From: Coleophoma eucalyptorum
Lineage: Eukaryota; Ascomycota; Leotiomycetes; Helotiales; Dermateaceae
Length of the DNA: 64,000 nucleotides
Reading direction: 5' to 3'
Assembly: GCA_026120035.1 (NCBI GenBank)
Contig: JALRME010000004.1
Location: 248,001 to 312,000 of the forward strand
Below are positions 52,301 through 64,000 of this stretch, in pieces. Made by a program: the position numbers and the translations under genes. Positions within the stretch are counted from its first letter, which is position 1; the number at the start of each line of letters is the position of its first letter. The notes below the pieces were generated by a model. The model saw nothing but the letters and a program-made list of their open reading frames with translations. It was not told where the DNA came from and made no database searches.

Positions 52301-55300
52301 TCCAGGTCGTTGTAAAGGAGGGAATTATTTGGCACGAAGCTAAGGGGCTGAATGAGTATATGAAACAAGACAAACAAATTTCCATGGGTTATGGTTCACC
52401 TTTATCTCGCTATGCCATTGTTGACGACGAATCGAGCAAGAAATTCATGGTCTGGACAGTTCACCATGCAATCTATGACGGCTGGTGCTTACCATTGATT
52501 CTGAATTTGGTAACACAGGCTTACCATGGCCAAGAGCTCCATCGCTCTTCATTTTCAGGATTCATAAAGTATAACCAACAAGCACAGAGTAGTGAGTCAT
52601 CGGCCTTTTGGAAATTGCAAACGGCAAATGTGAGTATATCAACATTCCCAGCAAACACCCATACCATTTCTGGACCTCGGCAAGACGGACACGTAAAGCA
52701 TGTTATATCCATCCCGAAATTATCGTCTTCTGTCACATCATCTATTTTGCTTCGAGCAGCCTGGGCTACTGCTCTATCGAACTTTTCTCAGTCCGATGAT
52801 ATCGTATTTGGTATTACCGCTTCAGGTCGCAATGCACCCTTTCCAGGAATCGAAAAGGTCATTGGACCAACTATCGCGACCCTACCGCTCCGAGTCAAAA
52901 TAAATAAGCAGCAACATATTCAGGAATTTTTATTGGACCTTCAAAAACAAGCCAATGATATGATTCGCTATGAACAAACGGGAATCCAAAATATTAGCCG
53001 TCTAGGGCCAGACGCAAAGCTTGCTTGTGATTTTAAGACTCTACTAGTTGTTCAACCACCTACCTCCAAAATGGATGCACATGATCTGTTGGGCCTACAA
53101 CTTGTTAACTCAGCTTCTGGAGTGGAAAATTTCCATACGTACCCTTTCGTCGTGGAGTGTAGGCCAAGTAACGAAGATATGGAGATACATGCTACTTTTG
53201 ATTCAACAATTATTTCTCACGATCTCGCCCAATCAATATGCTGCCACTTTGGGCACATATATGGTCAATTGCAGCAGTGTCATGCAGATCTTCCTCTTGC
53301 GAATATCAACATGCTAAGCTCTCACGAGAAGAGCCTTCTCATAGAATGGCAATCTCGCACTGTTAAGCCACCCACGAATGCTTGTATTCATAGTCTCATC
53401 AAAAAACGCGTACAATCGCAACCAGAATCTCATGCGATTGAGGCATGGGATTGTTCGTTCACATATGCTGAACTAGACGAAGCGGCAGATCGATTGGCAA
53501 ATCATCTCCTGTGCAGTGGCATCAAATCGGAAACTCATCCATTCATACCACTATGCTTTGAGAAGTCTGGATGGACAATTGTATCAATGCTGGCAGTTCT
53601 TAAGGTTGGATCTGCCTTTGTGCCACTTGACCCCAGTCATTCAGAGCTTAGACACAAAGAAATTCTCGGCCAGCTAAGAGCATCTATCCTTATCGTCTCG
53701 CCACAGACAGCATCCCATTTTGCTGGTATCATTCAAACAATTCAAGTTTCAGAAGAATTGAATTTATTGCTTAAAATTCAAAATCTCCCGCTTGAGACAA
53801 TCACAGCCGCTGCCACGGATGCTGCATACGTTCTGTTCACATCCGGATCTACTGGAAAGCCAAAAGGAGTAATCATCGACCATTCTGCGATTTGCACAAG
53901 TATATCAGGCCATTCTGTAAAATTAGGGATTACCAAAACAACGCGTGCTCTTCAATTCGCGGCATATGTCTTTGATGCTTCTATTGTCGAGATAATAAGC
54001 ACATTGGTGCAAGGAGGCTGTGTGTGTGTGCCTTCTGATAGTGCACGAATGGACAGCTTGTCTGATGCTATCAATCACTTTAATGTCAATTGGGCTCTCC
54101 TTACACCATCTGTCGCCAGATTGGTTTGCCCTGATGGTGTTCCTTCGCTGAAGACTCTGGTATTTGGGGGAGAGGCACTAACTTCTGACGACGTGGATGC
54201 GTGGCTACCGCATGTACAACTTTTTAATGCCTATGGGCCCACAGAGGCGTCTATCATCAGTGCCATCCATCCTATTCATCCAGAAGCATCTTCATCCTTA
54301 TCCTTAACCTCGAACAAGCGCGTGCACCAATCGCCTTCGACGATAGGGAAATCTGTGAGTTCATCGTCCTGGATCGTGGATTCAAATGATTGTCATCAAC
54401 TAGTACCTATTGGCTGTATTGGAGAGCTTTTGATTCAAGGCCCAACATTGGCACGCGGCTACCTCTACGAAAAGGAGAAAACATTATCTTCCTTTGGTGA
54501 GACTCCTAACTGGGCAATAGCATTCTTCCATGAACGCAATAATTCTAATTTGGCACCATTACGGTTCTACAAGACTGGAGATCTGGTTCGGTATAACTTT
54601 CAGGGCGATATTGAGTATATCGGGAGGAAAGACTCTCAGATTAAAATCCACGGGCAAAGAGTAGAGCTGGGTGAAATCGAACACGCAATCAAAACAAATT
54701 TAAGCGGCAAGCCAAATACTGTTGTCGACTTAGTATCATACGATAAGCAAGATGCACCTCTTGTTGCTTTCATTGTTTGTGGTGATTTGCACGAGGCCAG
54801 GGAGCTACTTATTCCACTGCATGCGGAATTCCGCGAAGAATTGCAACAACTTTCTCACACACTATCCGATGTCTTGCCGCGTTACATGCATCCAACAATC
54901 TATCTTCCGATAAGCCGAATACCAACAATGGTTTCTGGAAAGGTTGATCGAGGAAGATTGCGTCGCTTAGCAGAATCACTCACGGACGAGCAAATTGTCA
55001 TTTACTCACTCTCAACTGGCGAAAAGCGTGAACCATCAACGGAGATGGAAATTGTTCTACAAGATATATGGTCTTCAGTCCTAAATCTCCCAAGTTCTTC
55101 AATTGGAGCAGACGATAGTTTCCTTAAACTTGGAGGAGATTCCATTTCCGCAATGCAACTGGTCTCCGTGGCTAGAGATGCAGGGATATCGTTGACAGTC
55201 TCAAATATCTTCAAGGATCCTCGCCTATCAAAGATAGCTCTCACCGCATTTGTTTACACAACAACAGATACAGAGGCAGTGGAACAATTTAGTTTGATAG

Positions 55301-58300
55301 AAGAGCCTATTCTAAGCTCTTTCCGTGATTTGATCCAAGAAAGATGTTGCTCGAAAACTATTGAAGATATATATCCTCTTACTACGCTTCAAGAAGGACT
55401 TATGGCTCTTAGCATCAAACAGCCGGGTAGCTACATTGCCCGCAACGTTTTCCAACTTCCCGATGGCATGAGCATCGACCATTTTAAAAGGGCGTGGGAG
55501 GTCACTTCATCTATCAATGGCATTCTCAGGACACGAATTTTCACTTTAAATGGTGAATCAGCTCAAGCAGTTATAGAAGAAAAGATCGTATGGGAGACTG
55601 CAACTGATTTGGCGAGCTATATTAAAATTGACGAAAAGACTGAGATGGACTACGGCTCTCCCTTGTCTAGATATGCAATTATTACAGAAGGAAAGCATCG
55701 ATACATGGTTTGGACCATTCACCACGCAATTTATGATGGATTCTGTTATCAGCTTATCATGGATACCGTGGAGCGCGTTTATAAGAACGAAAATGTTGTC
55801 CGAGGCCCATCTTATGCAGAATTTATCCGCTACATTAAAACTCGACGAGCCGAGGAAACAGAAAGTTTCTGGAAATCTCAATTGTCGAATGCCGTATCGC
55901 CTCAGTTCCCTCGAAATCGTTTCAGTGCAGAAAGAAACGAGGAGAAAATCAGCTATAAGTTTTCTTCTCCCCGTCCAGCTGGTTCTTCAATCACAATCCC
56001 TACAGTACTTCGAGCAGCTTGGTCGATACTACTTTGTAAATTGTCAAACTCGGACGATATTGTGTTTGATGCAACGGTTTCGGGTCGCAATGCTCCTGTA
56101 GATGGTATTCAAACGATAATTGGGCCGACATTCGCCACAGTTCCAGTTCGTGTTATGGTTGACTTCACACAACCGACATCAACATTCTTAACCCAGATTC
56201 AAGATCAAGCCAGTTCTATCATTCCACATGAACAATTTGGATTACAGAATATTTCAAGGCTTGGAATGGATGAGGCTTGCCGCAATAATAGCCTTTTGGT
56301 GATTCAACCGTTGAGGACCGGTGTAGCCTCCCAGAGTACAATAGGCTTGAGATCGGTAGATGTCCCGCAAGACAAACGAGGTTTCCATACATACTCTTTT
56401 GTTCTAGAGCTTCACGTTTGCGATGATGAAACTCAAGTTACTGTCTTATACGATGCAAATTCTTTATCACGCGTGCAAGCAAACGCAATTTGTTATCAAC
56501 TAGAGCATATTGTTACCCAGTTACTCGACCCCAAGTATGTTAAATTGGGACAGATTCGAGTTTTCGGCCCAAAAGACCAAGAACGAATTGATCAAATATC
56601 TGTCAGGCCTCCAGAGCTTATCAAAACTTGGATAGATTACCTAGTGTCTCGAAGAGCTGAAGAAAGCCCTAATGCCGATGCTGTATGCGCCTGGGATGGC
56701 AAATTTTCGTATCAAGATCTCGATCTAGCATCGACAAGACTGGCGAGATATTTGGTTGATATTGGTGTCCAACCTGGCGATATGGTTCCACTTTGCTTCG
56801 ATAAATCATCGTGGTATATCGTGGCAATTCTTGCTGTCTTGAAAACTGGAGCAGCGTTTGTCCCTATTGACACAGCTAATCCTATTAAGCGTCGCCAAGA
56901 AATCGTTGGACAATTAAGAAGTTCAATCACACTTGTTTCTTCAAACTCTAGCGAGAAATGCCTAGGATTGACAGAGGCAGTACTCGAGGTTTGTGCAGCT
57001 TTGGACTGCAAATTACGTGTATCACATTCCTGGTCAACGCCTAATTGGTCGCTCGTTACATCTCGCAAGTCCAGTGATCTTGCATATGTCATTTTCACCT
57101 CCGGGAGCACTGGAAAGCCTAAAGGAGTAATGATTGAACACGGAGCATTCTGTACTGGTGCCATGGGTCATGGCCCTGCTCTTGGACTTTCATCAAAGTC
57201 TCGTGCACTACAATTTTCTACGCATGCATTCGACGCTAGCCTGGTAGAGATACTCACCACCCTCCTTCTTGGAGGTTGTGTGTGCATTCCTTCAGCAGAC
57301 TCAAGAGTGAATGATCTCCCTGGAGCCATACGCGAGTTGGCAGTCAACTGGGCAGTCTTAACGCCTTCTGTTTCCCGAATCATTAGACCTGCAGATGTCC
57401 CAGGACTTCAAACATTAGTTTTTGCTGGCGAGGCGGTCTCCGGGGAAGATATCCAGGCATGGCTTGGACATTTGAATCTCATCAACGGCTATGGGCCCGC
57501 AGAGGCTTGTATTTGTTGTGCTGCTCACTCCATTAAATCTTCCGCCTCTCCTACAGTTATCGGGGATGCAGTCAGTTCTTCTTGCTGGGTAGTGGACCCT
57601 GATGACCACAACCAACTCACACCTCTAGGTTGTGTTGGAGAATTGGTTGTACAGGGCCCTGCGCTGTCTCGAGGTTATTTAGACGATCCTAAGAAGACTT
57701 CGGAGGTGTTCTTCACAGACCCGTTTTGGCTATCTAAAGAATCCTTATCTTTCTCACCTAAACTGTATAAGACTGGCGACTTGGTACGCTATGAATCTGC
57801 GGGTAAACTCGAATATGTAGGACGAAAGGATAACCAGGTCAAACTTCGTGGACAAAGAATTGAGCTTGGAGAAGTCGAGCACCACTTCTTTAAGAATAGC
57901 TATGTTCGAAGCGCGGTCGCTTTGGTTCCTCGCTCCGGATACTATGGCGATCGGCTTGTTGCAGTCATTGCTGTTTCCGCCAATACCAAGTTTGCCGATG
58001 ATAAGAATCAGCTCGAACTTGTCTCAGGAGCTGAGAAAGAACTTGCAGCTATACGATTTGAAAAATTGCGCAACGATATGCACCAAAAGGTGCCATCTTA
58101 TATGGAACCAACAGTCTGGGTTGCAGCAAGCAAATTACCCCTAAGCGAATCCGGCAAAGTCGATCGAAGGGCAGTTCTCAAACTTTTCGAGGATGCCAAT
58201 GATGATATTTATTCGAACATACTTGATAATCCCGATACCGCTTTAATTTTTCCACAAACAAGCAATGAGAAAATGGTTCAAGATATCGTTGCCTCTGTTT

Positions 58301-61300
58301 TGGCTAAATCCGTTAAGACAATCAACCTTGGACAGTCATTTGTAAGACAAGGGGGCGATTCCATCACTGCAATGCAAGTCGCAACTCGAGCAAAAGCTGC
58401 TGGACTGAGCCTGCAAGTCCAGAAAATACTCAATTCGCCGTCTCTGACTATTTTGGCTGCCTCAATCACAGAACTTTCAATGACCTCGAGAGCTAAAGAG
58501 GAAGTTTTCGATCAGGAGTTTGCTCTTTCGCCAATTCAGCAAATGTATCTCGAAAAGTTTGCCCAAGGCTCTTCATCGGCCTATTCTCCCTCCGGGATCG
58601 CGGATCACTTCAACCAAAGTGTTCTTTTCAAAATTTCGAAACCTGTGACTATAAAAGAATTAGATGGAGCTATTGAATCTATCGTCGGCCGTCACTCCAT
58701 GTTAAGAGCACGATTCGCAAAAGTCGAAGGTCTAGATGAACATTGGGTTCAGCAAGTCCCCAAGGCAAATCTCAATTCTTATCTATTCCAGGTACACAGT
58801 GGAACGGACTTACAGTATCTGTCTCGCCTTATGGCAAATCGACAAGCAGAGATGGATATTGTCCATGGGCCAGTCTTCGCAGTAGACCTGCTTCATACTG
58901 AGACTGAGGAGCAACTTCTATTCCTCGTTGCACATCACTTGGTTGTTGACCTTGTTTCGTGGAGAGTTATACTTCAAGATCTCGAACAGCTTCTGGATAC
59001 TAAAACTCCACTCTCCAGCAGCCCAACCTCGTTCCAAGCCTGGTGTGCTGCTGATGCGGAAGAAAGCACGAAGCTATCCCCACTCCAAGTTCTTCCTTAT
59101 AATGTAACGAACTTTGACGAGAATTACTGGGGAATGGAAGGTTGCCCCAATAGATACGGCAGTTTATTGCGCGAAAGTTTCAAACTCGATCGTGAAATCA
59201 CATCAAGTCTTATGAGTGATTGCCATACCACCCTTCGTACAGAAACTGTTGACATTCTCCTCGCGGCTCTGTATCACTCATTCTCTCGAATTTTCAACGA
59301 TAGATCATCGCCGGCTATATTTATTGAGAGTCACGGCCGTGAGCCTGGATCTACCGGACTTGATCTTTCGGAAACTGTTGGTTGGTTTACTACCATGTTT
59401 CCAATTCAAATTCCTGGACAGCATTGTGGGGATATCATGGATACCATCCGATATGTCAAGGATATCCGGCGACAAGTCCCAGACAATGGAAAACCTTATT
59501 TCTCTTCGCGATATCTCAGTGAAAAGGGGAGGGACAGGTTCGGTGGCCATTCCAACATGGAGATTGTATTCAATTACGCTGGTCAATTCCAACAGGTGCA
59601 GCGGGAAAACGCATTCTTCCAGCATGGGCCATCAATTGAACAAGGTGATGTGGGAGATAATGTTCCACGGTTTGCACTCTTCGAAATTTCAGCAGCACTA
59701 AGTCACGGAGAGATGCATGTCAACTTCATATACAACAAAAAGATGAAACAGCAAGCAAAGATTTCCCAGTGGATTCAATTCTCAAAGAGTTCAATGATTG
59801 CAGCGGTTGAGAAATTACAGGCAGCCACCGCCGAATTCACCATAAGCGACTTCCCCTTGCTCAAGTCAACAATGAATGCACTCCAAAACAAAGAGCTCAA
59901 TCAACGACTCTCGGAAGTTGCGCCATCGGGGCTAAATCATATCGAGGACGTTTATCCCTGCTCACCTACCCAACAAGGAATATTACTTAGCCAGGCAAGG
60001 ACATCAGGACAATATTCAACATCTTTGATTCTGGAGGTCTGCGGTATAATACCGGATGCTAATCGGGTAGAAGAGGCTTGGCGCGAAGTCGTTCATCGCC
60101 ACACTGTACTTCGAACTGTTTTCATCGATAGCATATCGAGTAGCGACCTGTATGACCAAGTAGTCTTGCGCGAAATTGAACCTCAAATCGCACATTTAAC
60201 AACATCGAGCTCCGCTATCGAGACGCTCCGTACTCACGAGGTTCGGTTCCAAGATGGCAAGCCGCCTCACAAGTTGCTGATCTGCACTGATTCTTCCAAG
60301 AGAACTTTCTGTCGATTGGCTATCAGCCATGCACTGATTGATGGTGCCTCAACCGCTATTCTTTTCAGAGACTTCGGTCTTGCATATGAAGGAAGGCTTG
60401 GCCCTGGCACTGCGTCAACCTACAGCAGCTTTATTGCAGATATCCAACGCTTCCCCAAGGAGACTGCACTGGACTACTGGAAGGTCTATCTTTCAGGATC
60501 ACGAATTTGTGAGATTACTCCAGCTCTGGGAGACCTCTCAGTCCCAAATCAGCTTCGTAGAATCAATGTGAAGGTTCCACTGGGCCATAAGATCGAAGCT
60601 GCATGTCAGAAACATAATGTGACAATATCCAACATTATCCACGTTGCATGGTCCTTGGTTCTTAGGCAATACACCGGGCTCGATGACATTTGCTTTGGAT
60701 ATCCAACAGCTGGTAGAGACAGCTCCGTCGAGGGGATATATGATGCCATTGGCCTCTATATCAATTTTCTCGTGTACCGTTGCAAAATTAGCAAACATAC
60801 AACTATTAGTGATCTGCTTCAAGCAGCAAGGTCTGACTATGCATCAAGTCTACCACATCAACATTTCTCGATGGCAGAGGTTTTCCACACATTGGATTTA
60901 CCTAAGGAAGGCCTTTTTAACACGGCTCTCTCCGTTCAAAGGCGATCATTATCAACAAGTCAGAATAGCGATGGGGTCTCATTTCGGATAATTGATGGAG
61001 AGGATCCTACAGAAGTATGTTTTCGCAGTGCCTTAACTGAATCATTTGGCTAACTAAATCAGTATGCAATAACGGTCAATGTGGCAGTGACAGAAAGTGA
61101 TATTATCATCAATTTGAGTCATTGGACCTCGGCCATTTCCTCCAAGTACGCCAACAGTATTGCCAGCACAATGACAAGAGCTCTAGATCTCATATTAGAA
61201 ACACCAGAAATATCGGTACATAATGCTGATATGGCCAGTGTAGATGATATCACACTGGCTCAGAACTTCAACAGTCATATGTCTGCGTCTATCGACATGT

Positions 61301-64000
61301 GTGTTCACGAGATATTCGCAGACCAAGCGTTAAAGACGCCAAACGCTCAAGCAGTTTATTCTACCGACATTGCATTCACCTATAGCGAGCTTGATTATGA
61401 ATCCGAAAAGTTATCCACACTACTACGGCATTATGGCGTAGGTAAAGAAACATTTGTTCCAATTTGTTTTGAGAAGTCGCCTTGGGTCATTGTGGCCATG
61501 CTGGGTGTGCTAAAAGCCGGAGGTGCCTTCGTCCCCCTAGATCCCTCTCACCCCCAGGAAAGAAAAAGAGACATCATTCATCAAATCAATGCAAAATTTA
61601 TCTTGGTTTCGAAGCAGACAATGAGCCTATGCTCTGACCTTCTCGACAAAGTCATCGAAGTGTCAAACTCACTTGATTCTACCGTTGTTCACGCCAAAGG
61701 GCGACAAGTTTTCCCACTCATGCCTCAAACTGAGTTGAATTCAACTTTCAACAGTGCAGCCTATGTTATCTTTACGTCTGGAAGCACCGGCAAGCCGAAA
61801 GGTGTGGTGTTGGAACACAGAGCAGTTTGTACAAGTATATCTGGATTTAGCAAACTCATGGGAATTACGGCCTCTTCGAGGGTGGTTCAATTCTCCGCTT
61901 ATGTCTTTGATGCATCTATAGCGGAAATCCTAGCAACCCTTAACGTGGGTGGTTGTGTATGCGTACCATCCGATGAGGAACGTATCAACGATATCGCTGG
62001 CTTTATGAATACTACGAAGGTCACCTGGGCTTTCTTCACGCCTTCATTTGTACGATTCATCTATCCAAACCAAGTTCCTACTCTGGAAACACTCATAGTC
62101 GGGGGGGAGAGGTTTACTGCCGACATATGTGAGAGGTGGGCAGACAAAGTGAAACTCATGAATGCGTATGGCCCAACAGAGTGCTGCATATTCAATTCAG
62201 CTTATGAATTACAATCTGCGACTGACTCTGTAAAATCGATCGGATACGGCATCGATACCTCTAATTGGATTGTGGATGCAGAGGACCATAACCGTCTTGT
62301 TCCCATAGGATGTATTGGAGAATTGCTTATCCAAGGACCAACTCTCGCTCGTGGATATATCAACGAGCAATCGAAAACCGATGCAGCATTTATAAGACAT
62401 CCAGGTTGGATCTCGAGATTGGAAATATCGCCGCCAGCATCCTCGAAATTCTATAAAACAGGCGACCTTGTTCGCCTCAACGTTGATGGCACAATGGATT
62501 ACATTGGCAGAAAAGATACTCAAGTCAAGCTCAATGGCCAGAGAATGGAGCTTGGAGAAATTGAACATCATATTAAAACTTGTCTCAGTGACGTGGAGCA
62601 AGTCGTGGTCGATTTGGCTGATATTGGGGCCGGTTTTGCTCGCCTGGTAGCTTTCTTTCACTTTTCCCATACATTGGATGGACAAGATGAATACGCCTCT
62701 CAACCACTACCAATCAACGAAGGCCTAAGACTTAAACTTCAAAGCCTCATAGATTCCCTGGGTAGACTGGTCCCAAAATATATGGTACCTACACTTTTCA
62801 TTCCTATGACGAACTTTCCATTAGTCACCTCCGGAAAGGTTGACCGGAAGCTTCTTCGGCAAGTGGCTCAGAGCCTTTCGAATGAGGATATATCCCTCTA
62901 TACTCTTTCTCAGCCATCGTCCAGGATCGCCCCTTCGACAGCCATGGAGAAGACTTTGCAACGACTTTGGTCTGAGACCCTTAACTGTCCATTAGAAAGT
63001 ATCGGATCAAATAAGTCATTTATACAACTTGGAGGAGATTCCATCCTTGCTATGAGACTAGTCACTAATGCACGAGCGAATGGAGTCTCCCTCAACGTCC
63101 GTACTGTTTTCGATAATCCAAGGCTGGATCGAATGGCCTTAGTCGCAAGTAACGAGAGCTTTATTCAACTTTCTGAGCATGTTCAGCCTTTTAGTTTGCT
63201 GGAAGGCATCATTTCCTTCACTAGCCTTTGTGACACAGTGAAGGCTCAATGCGATATCGCAAGCGACAATCTTGTAGATGCCTACCCCGTTACTGCTCTC
63301 CAAGAAGGTCTGATGGCCCTCTCAGTAAAGGAGTCGGGCACATACATTGCTCAAAATGTGTTTTCCTTGGGTCCAAGTGTCAATCTCGAGCAATTCAAAG
63401 AATCTTGGCAACAAGTCATAAATTCAACCGAAATGCTTCGAACTCGAATCATCACTATAACAGAACAACGCTTCGTGCAGGTAATAATTTCTGAAAATAT
63501 TACCTGGCAAAGTGGTAATAACCTCATGGCATATTTGGAGAGAGATAAGAATATCTCAATGGGATACGGAAGTCAACTATCACGCTACGCAATTATTCAG
63601 GAGGAGATGCAGACATATTTCGTATGGACGGCTCATCACGCAATTTACGATGGTTGGTGTATGCGACTGGTTATGGACAAGATGCAAAGAGCCTATCAGG
63701 GAACTCAACAGCTTCAAAGTGTTCGCTTTGCGAATTTCATTAAATATACGAAAGAGCAGGACCAAAGTATCTCTGATTCATTCTGGTCAAGGGAGCTTGC
63801 CGGTGCTCAAAAATCCAACTATCCACGCATTTTGTCGCCAAATAGCAAACCGCGTGCCGGCAGCAGTTTACACTACGAAATTGATTCCCTTCCAACACCA
63901 AGCGAATCAGTTACTATGGCCTCTGTGGTTCGTGCAGCGTGGTCTATTGTCTTATCCAAGCATTGCGATTCAGACGACATCGTATTTGGGGCAACGATTT
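29436..64000 (+). CDS. giant non-ribosomal peptide synthetase, at least ten modules, 3' end outside window
   Basis: Assembles a peptide on carrier domains. Exon 1 29436-46646, intron 46647-46695, exon 2 46696-61014, intron 61015-61062, exon 3 61063 to the edge; both introns are phase 0 and restore the frame. The window holds 11,489 residues with no stop. Order: A(relic)-T0-E0(dead), then C1A1T1, C2A2T2, C3A3T3, C4A4T4E4, C5A5T5, C6A6T6, C7A7T7, C8A8T8E8, C9A9T9, C10... Carrier Ser residues are at about 173, 1657, 2721, 3791, 4866, 6388, 7460, 8553, 9626 and 11170. All nine complete A domains have FTSGSTG, YGPT/AE and a GK or similar A10 motif. No methyltransferase domain lies between A and T in any module. 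D-residues are expected at positions 4 and 8. The substrate codes quoted per module are my own reading. The start ATG 29436 has no in-frame coding sequence upstream that I can see. Confidence 0.97.
31351..34500 (+). other. NRPS module 1 (C1-A1-T1)
   Basis: C1 starts near 31365 (SAYVCSPVQEG) and has SHAIIDG, the post-epimerase form with the first His replaced by Ser. A1 pocket read as D-V-F-F-V-G-I-I-C-K, with the unusual IYGPAECSICAWNG. T1 Ser is in LGGDSVSAM. C1 lacks the intron found at the same place in C5 and C9. Confidence 0.85.
34590..37700 (+). other. NRPS module 2 (C2-A2-T2)
   Basis: C2 has HHALFDG and should be active as an LCL-type condensation domain. A2 pocket read as D-A-V-F-V-G-G-V-F-K. 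T2 Ser is in LGGDSIAAM at 37596. Substrate not predicted with confidence. Confidence 0.85.
37790..40920 (+). other. NRPS module 3 (C3-A3-T3)
   Basis: C3 has HHAIYDG. A3 pocket read as D-I-A-L-V-V-G-I-F-K; the motif after A5 is LVFVGEA rather than the usual LxxGGEA. T3 Ser in MGGDSISTM at 40806. Substrate not predicted. Confidence 0.85.
41010..45500 (+). other. NRPS module 4 with epimerase (C4-A4-T4-E4)
   Basis: C4 has HHAVYDA, where the Gly of the DG pair is Ala. A4 pocket read as D-A-S-F-L-G-A-I-C-K. T4 Ser is in LGGDSISAM at 44031. E4 (about 44170-45480) has intact HHLVIDLVSW, EGHGRDAW and VGWFT, so residue 4 should become D. Confidence 0.85.
45540..48750 (+). other. NRPS module 5 (C5-A5-T5), contains intron 1
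   Basis: C5 has SHALLDA, post-epimerase type. Intron 46647-46695 interrupts it after STE. A5 pocket read as D-V-F-F-L-G-I-I-C-K, one position away from A1, and A5 repeats the IYGPAECSICAWNG segment, so modules 1 and 5 should use the same or very similar monomer. T5 Ser in LGGDSTTAI at 48646. Confidence 0.85.
48840..51970 (+). other. NRPS module 6 (C6-A6-T6)
   Basis: C6 has HHSTYDG. A6 pocket read as D-A-A-F-A-G-G-I-Y-K. T6 Ser in LGGDSISAM at 51862. It corresponds to module 2 in the block layout. Confidence 0.85.
52060..55250 (+). other. NRPS module 7 (C7-A7-T7)
   Basis: C7 has HHAIYDG. A7 pocket read as D-A-V-L-V-G-A-I-I-K. A7 carries a Ser/His-rich insertion of about 18 residues after the YGPTEA motif (54270-54340). 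T7 Ser in LGGDSISAM at 55141. Confidence 0.85.
55320..59890 (+). other. NRPS module 8 with epimerase (C8-A8-T8-E8)
   Basis: C8 has HHAIYDG. A8 pocket read as D-A-V-V-V-A-G-I-C-K. T8 Ser in RQGGDSITAM at 58360; Gln before GGDS is shared with T0. E8 (about 58500-59870) has intact HHLVVDLVSW, ESHGREPG and VGWFT, so residue 8 should become D. Confidence 0.85.
59930..63160 (+). other. NRPS module 9 (C9-A9-T9), contains intron 2
   Basis: C9 has SHALIDG, post-epimerase type, and is interrupted by intron 61015-61062 after PTE, the same alignment point as intron 1. A9 pocket read as D-A-A-F-I-G-A-I-F-K, unlike A1 and A5. T9 Ser in LGGDSILAM at 63040. Confidence 0.85.
63260..64000 (+). other. NRPS module 10, start of C10, cut by window edge
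   Basis: C10 begins DAYPVTALQEG near 63275 and has HHAIYDGWC at about 63633, an LCL-type domain as in modules 2 and 3. The reading frame is open to base 64000, so further domains follow outside the window. Confidence 0.85.

Noticed and set aside
46647..61062. Three separate NRPS genes, because the long frame ends at 46685 and again at 61053
   Set aside because: Both stops lie inside short GT-AG introns; removing them restores continuous C5 and C9 domains in phase 0.
26569..64000. Identity as a leucinostatin or echinocandin cluster
   Set aside because: No PKS as in leucinostatin pathways, and more modules plus epimerases than echinocandin synthetases; only the methylproline and acyl-loading logic is shared.

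Overview
The window comes from a filamentous ascomycete. Genes carry many 48-70 nt GT-AG introns with CTAAC-type branch sites, and the protein families are fungal: fungal-type FAS alpha, ABC-C transporter with a TMD0, Yap-like bZIP, PLAC8, class IV aminotransferase, intron-poor giant NRPS. I read gene structures by hand; nearly all splice junctions given here restore one open frame whose length divides by three. Exceptions are named.

Layout. 1-11172: a partial branched-chain aminotransferase (-), a complete fatty acid synthase alpha subunit without its C-terminal PPT domain (-), a 2-oxoglutarate/Fe(II) oxygenase (-) and, divergent from it, a pyrroline-5-carboxylate reductase-like gene (+) with a frameshift. 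11340-11504: a tRNA-Trp(CCA) with two introns, one of them a GT-AG intron with TACTAAC in the T arm. 11752-20632: an NAD(P)-binding Rossmann protein (-), a full ABC-C transporter (+) and a PLAC8 protein (-); this block looks less cluster-like. 20633-23786: no gene seen. 23787-29435: a Yap-like bZIP regulator (-), an acyl-AMP/CoA ligase (-) and a shared promoter. 29436 to beyond the right edge: a giant NRPS (+), 11,489 residues inside the window and still open.

How the parts could work together (inference). FAS alpha, with a beta partner not in the window, would make a medium or long fatty acid. The ligase would activate it and load it on the NRPS N-terminal carrier domain T0. The NRPS then adds at least ten residues, with epimerization after residues 4 and 8. 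The 2OG oxygenase plus the P5CR-like reductase form the enzyme pair expected for 4-methylproline from leucine, as in echinocandin-type pathways; the aminotransferase could supply branched-chain precursors. The bZIP is a plausible pathway regulator, and Yap-type sites occur in three cluster promoters. I predict a long acylated peptide; its identity cannot be read from this window.

The most unusual signals are the tRNA-Trp with a spliceosomal-looking intron between positions 53 and 54, the four-module tandem block structure of the NRPS with an intron at the same place in two blocks, and its N-terminus built from the remnant of an A-T-E module with a dead epimerase.
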